From Chloroflexota bacterium (GTDB taxonomy: Bacteria > Chloroflexota > Dormibacteria > Dormibacterales > Dormibacteraceae): 6,849 nt of DNA. A program made the position numbers and the translations under genes. The stretch spans positions 1 to 6,849 of the forward strand of contig VBGE01000262.1 in the NCBI GenBank assembly GCA_005880345.1. Reading direction: 5' to 3'. Shown here in pieces: positions 1 to 5,060 of the stretch (its first letter is position 1; each line of letters opens with the position of its first letter). The notes under the pieces are model-generated. The model was not told where the DNA came from. It made no database searches and saw only the letters and a list, made by a program, of their open reading frames with translations.

Positions 1-785
1 GTCCGGTACTTCAGCTGGTTGTCCTCGGAAGTGTGGGAGTTGATGCGAAAGATCTTGGCGTCGATGAGGGTCGGCCCGTCTCCGCGTCTCGCGCGCGCCA
101 CTGCGTCGCGGCAAGCCGCGTAGCAAGCGGGCACGTCCGTGCCGTCAACCGTGACGCCGGCGATGCCGTAGCCGGCCGCTCTGTCGGCGACGTTGGGGTT
201 CGCCATCTGCAGCCGGATCGGAACCGAGATCGCGTAGCTGTTGTTCTCGCAGACGAACACGACGGGCAGCCGGTGCACCGCCGCGAAGTTCACGCCTTCG
301 TGGAACTCGCCCTGGCTCGTCCCGCCGTCGCCCACCGTGCACAGCGTCACGCTGCCCTCGCCCTTGAGCTTGGCGGCATAGGCGATGCCTGCCGCCTTCG
401 GCACCCAGCTCGCCACCACCTGCGACACCGAAGCGATCTTCAGCTTGCGGTAGCTGTAGCAGCCCCCCGGGATGTTGCGTCCGGCGGACAGGGGATCGCC
501 GGCCTTGGCGAAGACCGCAAGCATCCACTCCTTCATGGTCAGGCCACGCACGATGGCGTTGGCGAGACCGCGGTAGTGAGGGACGAGCCAGTCATCGGGG
601 CCGAGCGCCGCGGTCGAGGCCACCTGGATCCCTTCGTGGCCGCGGCTCGAGCCGACAAACGGCGCCCTCCCCTGCTTGACCAGGATGTGCATGCGATCGT
701 CGAGCGCCTTGGCCATGCACATCCAGCGGTGCAGGTTCAGGTACTCCTCACGTGTGGCGGTGGAATCCCGGGTGGCGGTTGCCAT
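1..785 (-). CDS. 2-oxoacid dehydrogenase E1 component, alpha subunit (thiamine-diphosphate dependent), 3' end cut by window edge
   Basis: The frame is open from ATG at 785 to the window edge (261 complete codons); the C-terminus lies outside. It matches the E1-alpha family of branched-chain 2-oxoacid, acetoin and pyruvate dehydrogenase complexes. These enzymes decarboxylate a 2-oxoacid on thiamine diphosphate and pass the acyl group to lipoyl-E2 in the cytosol. Visible marks are the DWLVPHYRG segment (residues 65-73), the thiamine-diphosphate/Mg motif starting GDGGTSQGE at 152 and ending in ENNSYAIS (180-187), and the loop RINSHTSED near residue 250, whose His aligns with the conserved phosphorylation-loop His. 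The usual His of the GRQMPxH stretch is absent (GRNIPGGC, 102-109). Its start shares one base with the stop of the upstream synthase (TGATG), which implies translational coupling. Beta and E2 subunits would be expected just outside the window. The substrate is not determinable, though branched-chain or short-chain 2-oxoacids are likelier than pyruvate. Confidence 0.88.
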   Translation of the reverse strand, partial: MATATRDSTATREEYLNLHRWMCMAKALDDRMHILVKQGRAPFVGSSRGHEGIQVASTAALGPDDWLVPHYRGLANAIVRGLTMKEWMLAVFAKAGDPLSAGRNIPGGCYSYRKLKIASVSQVVASWVPKAAGIAYAAKLKGEGSVTLCTVGDGGTSQGEFHEGVNFAAVHRLPVVFVCENNSYAISVPIRLQMANPNVADRAAGYGIAGVTVDGTDVPACYAACRDAVARARRGDGPTLIDAKIFRINSHTSEDNQLKYR

Positions 786-2221
786 CACGCGCTCAGCGCC
801 TTCGCGATGTCGACGACTTCATCTGCGGTCAGGCCCATCTGGTTGAGGTGATCGTAGTACCGCTTGTGGAAGTCTGAGAAATCGTTGCGCTCGGCCCTTT
901 CCTCCCTGACCCGCTTGACCTCGGCGAGCACCCTGGCCACGAGCTCCGGCTCGGGGCGGATGCCGGCGTGACGCAGCGCGTGCTCGATGACGAGCGCGCC
1001 GGAGTGCTTGCCGTAGACGTAGGCGATCTCGGCGCCAAGGTCGGAGGGCGGGATGAACTGATAGATGGCCGGATGGATCAGCATGCCGGCGGTGTGGATC
1101 CCCGACTCATGGCTGAACACGTTGAGGCCGATGCCCGGCTCGGTCGGCTGGACCGGGATGCCGCTCATCTTCTCCAGGGCGCGCGCCAGCGTGCGCAGCT
1201 TCTCGTAGTGGAAGCCCGGGATCTCGATGCCGAACAGGTACCTCAGCTGCAGCAGCACCTGGTGCATCGGCGCGTTGCCGGTGCGCTCGCCGATGCCGTT
1301 GACGCTGGTCGTGAAGACCTCGGCGCCTGAACCCAGCGCCATCACGGTGTTCCACGCCCCCAATCCGAGGTCGTTGTGGAAGTGGACGACGAGGGGCGCA
1401 TCCGGCGCTGCCGCCTTGATCGCGGGTATGTACTCGCGCACGGCAAAAGGCGAGTAGCAACCGACGGTGTCAGGCGTGGACGGCCGCGTCCCCCCCGCCT
1501 TCATGCCCTCGCGGTGGATCTCGCCGATGTAATCGACGTCGGCGCGGCTGCCGTCCTCGCCGCCAAACTCGATCGAGGTCGCGCCCTGCTCGCGCGCGTA
1601 GCGGATCGCCTCGCACATCATCCGGATGTTGGCCTCGCGGTAGTAGGACACCGGCAGCTCGAGCCATTCCGACTCGGGCAGCCCATCGCGGTGGAGCAGC
1701 GTCTTGCCGAGCTTGTACTTGACGTGCAGGTCCGAGGCGGACGTGAAGATGAAGTACGTCACCTCGTCGCGCTGGAACCCGAGCGAGTCGATGACACGCA
1801 TCGTCGCGTCGATGTCGCCCTGGGTCGATCGCATCATGCAGACGACCTCCAGGTCGGGCCGGAGCTCGCCGCGCTTGCGGCCGCCGAGGACGAGGCGCAG
1901 CGTCTCCCGCTCGCCTTCCGAAACCGATGGAAAGCCGACGTCCATGACGTGCACGCCGATGTCGGACAGCATCCGCGCGAGCTCGTACTTGTTCTTCGGC
2001 GTGATCGCGACGCCTGGCATCTGCTCGCCGTCGCGCAGCGTGTCGTCGTAGATCCGGATCTTCTCCGGCGGGGGGAACTTGAGGTCATGCGCGAAATGCG
2101 TCGGGTCGCGAGCCAGCTCGTCGAGTGGCTCCTGCAGCTCTACCGGATGAAAGTCATCTTCACCTCCCCGCTCGCCGGGGAGGTCGCGGCGAAGCCGCGG
2201 GTGGGGCCTATCGGCTGGCAT
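785..2221 (-). CDS. 2-isopropylmalate/homocitrate synthase-like enzyme (DRE-TIM metallolyase), no LeuA regulatory domain
   Basis: The frame encodes up to 478 residues and condenses acetyl-CoA with a 2-oxoacid by family precedent. The TIM-barrel shows YDDTLRDGEQ (58-67, catalytic Arg63 and metal Asp64), the substrate-region TSASDLHVKYKLGKT (160-174), the metal motif HFHND (280-284), GIGERTGNAP (309-318), HESGIHTAG (371-379) and YGKHSG (403-408). After that only about 70 residues remain, so the C-terminal LeuA allosteric domain is absent; homocitrate synthases and some unregulated synthases share this layout. The start is doubtful. The in-frame ATG at 2221 lies inside the preceding leuD gene, and the first ~22 residues are translated intergenic repeat. 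A much better Shine-Dalgarno/ATG (2157) is one base out of frame and stops after five codons. Homology-like sequence begins near FHPVELQEP (24-32). The gene ends in a one-base overlap with the E1-alpha gene. Whether it uses 2-oxoisovalerate, pyruvate, 2-oxoglutarate or another acid is open. Confidence 0.85.
   Translation of the reverse strand: MPADRPHPRLRRDLPGERGGEDDFHPVELQEPLDELARDPTHFAHDLKFPPPEKIRIYDDTLRDGEQMPGVAITPKNKYELARMLSDIGVHVMDVGFPSVSEGERETLRLVLGGRKRGELRPDLEVVCMMRSTQGDIDATMRVIDSLGFQRDEVTYFIFTSASDLHVKYKLGKTLLHRDGLPESEWLELPVSYYREANIRMMCEAIRYAREQGATSIEFGGEDGSRADVDYIGEIHREGMKAGGTRPSTPDTVGCYSPFAVREYIPAIKAAAPDAPLVVHFHNDLGLGAWNTVMALGSGAEVFTTSVNGIGERTGNAPMHQVLLQLRYLFGIEIPGFHYEKLRTLARALEKMSGIPVQPTEPGIGLNVFSHESGIHTAGMLIHPAIYQFIPPSDLGAEIAYVYGKHSGALVIEHALRHAGIRPEPELVARVLAEVKRVREERAERNDFSDFHKRYYDHLNQMGLTADEVVDIAKALSA
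2157..2208 (-). repeat. GC-rich double-hairpin intergenic repeat, copy A (leuD-synthase junction)
   Basis: On the plus strand the element runs from TCTTCA through CCTCCCCG-CTCGC-CGGGGAGG (8-bp arms at 2163-2170 and 2176-2183), then CGCGGC-GAA-GCCGCG (arms 2185-2190 and 2194-2199), and ends in GGGTGGGGCC. On the coding strand it begins at the last base of the leuD stop codon and ends at the ATG at 2157, so it fills the whole functional spacer. Its GGGGAGG arm is an ideal Shine-Dalgarno five bases before that ATG. It has the look of a dispersed REP-like intergenic repeat. Copy B shares both flanks and the first hairpin but lacks the second. Confidence 0.75.
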
Positions 2222-2750
2222 TTGCTTTTTGGCGCCGCTCCTCGAGCTGCTTGCGCACCCAGGGCACGAGCCCTCCCATGCGCAACAGCTCGTTCATGAA
2301 CGGCGGAAACGCATCGCTGCGATATTCGTCGCCCTTCGTGAAGTTGCGGATGATGCCCTGCTCGAGGTCGATCTCGAGCTCGTCGCCGTCCTCGATCGCT
2401 TCCGACGCCTGCGGCGACTGCAGGATCGGGTAGCCCATGTTGATCGCGTTGCGGAAGAAGATGCGCGCGAACGAGTCGGCGATCACGAGGGAGATGCCCG
2501 CGCCGCGGATCGCCACCGGCGCGATCTCGCGCGACGAGCCGCAGCCGAAGTTGGAGCCGCCGACCAGGATGTCGCCTTGTCCCACCTCGGACGCCCACTT
2601 GTCGCGGCCCGGCACGCCTTCCATCGCGTGCTTACCGAGCTCTTTCTCGTCGAGCGAGTAGATCGCGTACTTCGCCGGGATGATCTGGTCCGTGTCGATG
2701 TTGTCGCCGAACTTCCAGGCGCGGCCGCGCAGGACCTTCGGGAGCGTCAC
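2208..2750 (-). CDS. leuD: 3-isopropylmalate dehydratase / homoaconitase-family small subunit
   Basis: This 180-residue swivel-domain subunit pairs with the adjacent large subunit to isomerise a 2-hydroxyacid to its 3-hydroxy isomer. Visible marks are WKFGDNIDTDQIIPAKY (12-28) and GGSNFGCGSSRE (64-75), the classic aconitase small-domain signature, followed by IADSFARIFFRNAINMGYP. Length is typical of the short archaeal/thermophile-type LeuD. The specificity loop after PAK reads YAIYS (28-32); this resembles the isopropylmalate-isomerase type (Val-Tyr in M. jannaschii MJ1277) rather than the Arg-Thr of homoaconitase MJ1271. A hydrophobic side chain on the substrate is therefore inferred. I chose GTG at 2750 because VTLPKVLRGRAWKFG begins there and GGGGAGG lies 9 bases upstream; a GTG at 2768 would sit inside the repeat. 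The stop at 2208-2210 touches the next repeat copy. Confidence 0.88.
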   Translation of the reverse strand: MTLPKVLRGRAWKFGDNIDTDQIIPAKYAIYSLDEKELGKHAMEGVPGRDKWASEVGQGDILVGGSNFGCGSSREIAPVAIRGAGISLVIADSFARIFFRNAINMGYPILQSPQASEAIEDGDELEIDLEQGIIRNFTKGDEYRSDAFPPFMNELLRMGGLVPWVRKQLEERRQKANASR

Positions 2751-2753
2751 CTG

Positions 2754-2794
2754 TTTTCCCCTCCCCACTTGCCGGGGAGGATCCGGGTGGGGCC
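2754..2794 (-). repeat. GC-rich hairpin intergenic repeat, copy B (leuC-leuD junction)
   Basis: On the plus strand it reads TTTTCC, CCTCCCC (2760-2766), a seven-base loop, GGGGAGG (2774-2780), AT-CC, and then GGGTGGGGCC (2785-2794). It aligns with copy A across the first hairpin and the GGGTGGGGCC end but lacks about 11 bases holding copy A's second hairpin. It fills nearly all of the 49-base leuC-leuD spacer. On the coding strand GGGGAGG lies 9 bases before the chosen leuD GTG and would be the leuD ribosome binding site, paired within the hairpin when folded. Confidence 0.72.
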
Positions 2795-2799
2795 GTCGA

Positions 2800-4089
2800 T
2801 CATCGCAGTGCAGCCGGCATCTTCTCGAGCACCTCGCTGGGGTGCGTGATCACGCCGGCGACAGCACTCGCCGCTGCCACTGCGGGGTTGGATAGATACA
2901 CCTGTGCTTTCGGATGGCCCATGCGGCCGGGGAAGTTGCGGTTCGTGGTGCTCAAGCAGACCTCGCCTTCGCCCAGCACTCCCATGTGGCCTCCCAGGCA
3001 CGCGCCGCACGTCGCCGTCGTCCAGGCTGCGCCGGCGGCGAGGAACGTCCGGATCAGCCCTTCCCTCTCCGCCTGGATCGCCACCTGGTGGGACGACGGG
3101 GTGATGATCAGCCGCAGGCCCGGCGCGACCTTGTGGTTTTCCAGCACGGCCGCCGCCCGCCGCAGGTCCGTGATGCGCGAGTTGGTGCACGACCCGATGA
3201 AGACCTGGTCGAGGCGGGTACCCGCGACCTCTGAGAGCGGCGCGTAATTGTCCGGCGACATGGGTTTGGCGACTCCCAGCTCGACCTTCTCCGCGTCGAA
3301 CTCGAAGACCTTCTCGTACTCCGCGTCATGATCCGATGAGACCGGCGTGTAGGGCCGCTTGGCGCGCTCGTCGAGGTATGCCTTGGTGACCTCATCGAAC
3401 TCCATGATCCCGTTCTTCGCGCCGGCCTCGATCGCCATGTTGGTCATCGTCAGCCTGGCTTCCATGTCGATGTGGCGCAGCGCCTCGCCGGTGTGCTCCA
3501 TGGCTTTGGATCGCGCGCCGTCGACGCCGATCTGGCCGATGACGTAGAGGATCAGGTCCTTCGCCTCGACCCATTCCTTCAGGCGATTGCGGTAGACGAA
3601 CTTCAAGGTTTCCGGAACTCGGAACCAGAGCTCGCCGAGCGCGAGCACGCATGCGAGGTCGGTCGAGCCGATGCCAGTGGCGAAATTGTTCAGCGCGCCA
3701 TAGGTGCACGAGTGCGAATCCGCGCCGACGACGAGCTCGCCCGGCAGGACCAGGCCGTGCTCGGGCAGGACCGTGTGGCAGATGCCGCCCTGCCCCACCT
3801 CGAAGTACCACTTGATGCCCATCTGTTGCGAGAACTCGCGCGTAAGCCGGCCCAGCGTGGCGCTGGCGGCGTCCTTCGCGGGCTGGAAGTGGTCCTGCGT
3901 GACCGCCACCCGCTCGGGGTCCCAGATCTTCTCGGCTCCCATCTGCTCGCGCATGATCCTGCCGGCGGGCGGAATCGTCAGGTCGTGGCCCATCGCGAAA
4001 TCGACCTTCGCGAGAACCAGGTCGCCTGGGCGAACGCTCTCGCGCCCAGCCCCGCGGGCCAGGATCTTCTCGGTCATCGTCATGCCCAT
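2800..4089 (-). CDS. leuC: 3-isopropylmalate dehydratase / homoaconitase-family large subunit, [4Fe-4S]
   Basis: With ATG at 4089 the product is 429 residues, the size of the compact (archaeal/HacA-type) LeuC rather than the ~470-residue enterobacterial form. It holds the iron-sulfur catalytic core of the dehydratase that moves the hydroxyl group via an unsaturated intermediate. The three cluster ligands are visible: Cys301 in FIGSCTNSR and Cys361/Cys364 in TATCGACLGGHMGVLGEGE. GADSHSCTYGALNNFATGIGSTD is also diagnostic of the family. Three closely spaced in-frame ATGs exist (4089, 4083, 4077); an AAGGA lies 11 bases before the first. The frame is open to 4203, but that stretch overlaps the upstream dehydrogenase gene in another frame and is not family-like. 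Seven bases separate it from that gene's stop, so co-transcription is very likely. Isopropylmalate versus homoaconitase use cannot be decided from this subunit. Confidence 0.92.
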   Translation of the reverse strand: MGMTMTEKILARGAGRESVRPGDLVLAKVDFAMGHDLTIPPAGRIMREQMGAEKIWDPERVAVTQDHFQPAKDAASATLGRLTREFSQQMGIKWYFEVGQGGICHTVLPEHGLVLPGELVVGADSHSCTYGALNNFATGIGSTDLACVLALGELWFRVPETLKFVYRNRLKEWVEAKDLILYVIGQIGVDGARSKAMEHTGEALRHIDMEARLTMTNMAIEAGAKNGIMEFDEVTKAYLDERAKRPYTPVSSDHDAEYEKVFEFDAEKVELGVAKPMSPDNYAPLSEVAGTRLDQVFIGSCTNSRITDLRRAAAVLENHKVAPGLRLIITPSSHQVAIQAEREGLIRTFLAAGAAWTTATCGACLGGHMGVLGEGEVCLSTTNRNFPGRMGHPKAQVYLSNPAVAAASAVAGVITHPSEVLEKMPAALR

Positions 4090-4096
4090 CAGCGTC

Positions 4097-5060
4097 TCAA
4101 TCCTTGAGCCTTCTCGCCACCGCATCGCCGACTTCGCCGGTCGAGAGACCGCCGCCGAGATCGCGCGTGCACTCGCCCGCGCGGATGGCCGATTCGACCG
4201 CACCCTCGATCGCGCTAGCCATGTCTGTATGACCCAGGTGTTTCACCATCATAGAGGCGCTCAGAATCGCCCCGATCGGGTTCACCAGCCCGCGACCCGC
4301 AATGTCCGGCGCGGTGCCGTGGACAGGCTCGAACAGTCCTTTCCTGGTTTCCGGGTTGACGTTGCCTGAAGGGGCGATGCCCATCCCGCCGATCAGCTCC
4401 GCCGTCAGGTCGGAGAGGATGTCGCCGAACAGGTTGCCGGTGACGATCACGTCGAACTGCGTCGGGTCGCGCACCAGCTGCATCGCCGCCGCATCCACAT
4501 AGAGATGACGCGTCTTGATTTTCGGATGCCTGGCCGCGACCGCCTTCCACTGCTGCTGCCACAGGGCGCCGGCGTGCGTCATGGCGTTCGACTTGTCGAC
4601 CATCACGACCTCGCGCTGGGCGATGCCGAAGGCGTACTCGATGATCCGCGTCACGCCCAGGTATGTGCTGAGGTCCTCCTGGACCGCGACCTCCTGGTCC
4701 GTCCCCTTCTTGAAGCGGCCGCCCATGCCCACGTAGAGACCCTCTGTGTTCTCGCGCACGATGAGGAGGTCGATGCCGCGCCGTTCTTCGCGCCGCAGCG
4801 GGGAAAGGCGGTCATCGTACAGCCTCGCCGGGCGGAGGTTGACGTACAGGTCGAGCTCGAACCGCAGGCGCAGGAGCACCCCTGCGAGGTATGCGGCATC
4901 GTTGACCCGCGGGTCCCCAACCGCACCGAACAGGATCGAGTCGGCCTTCTGACTCCTGGAAGTCGAAGTCGGCGCCGGCGGCGCGCAGGACCTTGATCGC
5001 CTCGGGCACGACCTCCTGGCCGGCCCCGTCACACGGCAAGACGGCTATGTGCTCAGGCAG
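4097..5060 (-). pseudogene. isopropylmalate/homoisocitrate dehydrogenase-family gene, disrupted near the 5' end (frame change plus internal deletion)
   Basis: The C-terminal part (frame ending at 4097) is a clear NAD-type beta-decarboxylating dehydrogenase. It shows LRLRFELDLYVNLRP, LLIVRENTEGLYVG, VVMVDKSNAM, FDVIVTGNLFGDILSDL, GGMGIAPSGN and EPVHGTAPDIAG; the Asp in the last motif suggests NAD. The family N-terminus lies in a different frame: IAVLPCDGAGQEVVPEA and on to AGADFDFQE (5048 to about 4953). The frames meet near 4951-4953, and relative to a ~330-residue homologue about 24 residues are missing there (the GG...G..LP..T part). The 311-residue reading frame from GTG at 5032 is therefore out-of-frame filler for its first ~27 residues. 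No ATG/GTG/TTG sits at the natural start. CTG at 5060, eight bases after AAGGA and overlapping the ligase stop, is my best guess. A real lesion, or an assembly error in an otherwise intact enzyme that would make the elongated 2-oxoacid. Confidence 0.78.

Noticed and set aside
33..851. Long plus-strand open frame (272 codons)
   Set aside because: It lies opposite the E1-alpha gene, is Arg/Ala/His-rich, and shows no family motif; it is a high-GC antisense shadow.
2157..2208. Hairpin as a Rho-independent terminator
   Set aside because: No T-run follows on the coding strand, and the next gene's ribosome site lies in the stem; a repeat or translational element fits better.
1376..2299. Long plus-strand open frame (307 codons)
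   Set aside because: Antisense to the synthase, whose catalytic motifs are clear; the composition is typical of shadow frames.
2140..2598. 152-codon minus-strand frame ending in MTFIR
   Set aside because: Most of it is a shadow of leuD; only the final ATG at 2157 is of interest, as the likely original synthase start.
2229..2849. Plus-strand open frame over leuD
   Set aside because: Antisense shadow; leuD carries the GGSNFGCGSSRE signature on the other strand.
4089..4203. Extended leuC start at 4203
   Set aside because: The added 38 residues overlap the dehydrogenase C-terminus in another frame and are Arg/Ala/Ser-rich, unlike LeuC N-termini.
4953..5032. GTG at 5032 as a genuine dehydrogenase start
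   Set aside because: Its first ~27 residues are the out-of-frame reading of the true family N-terminus.
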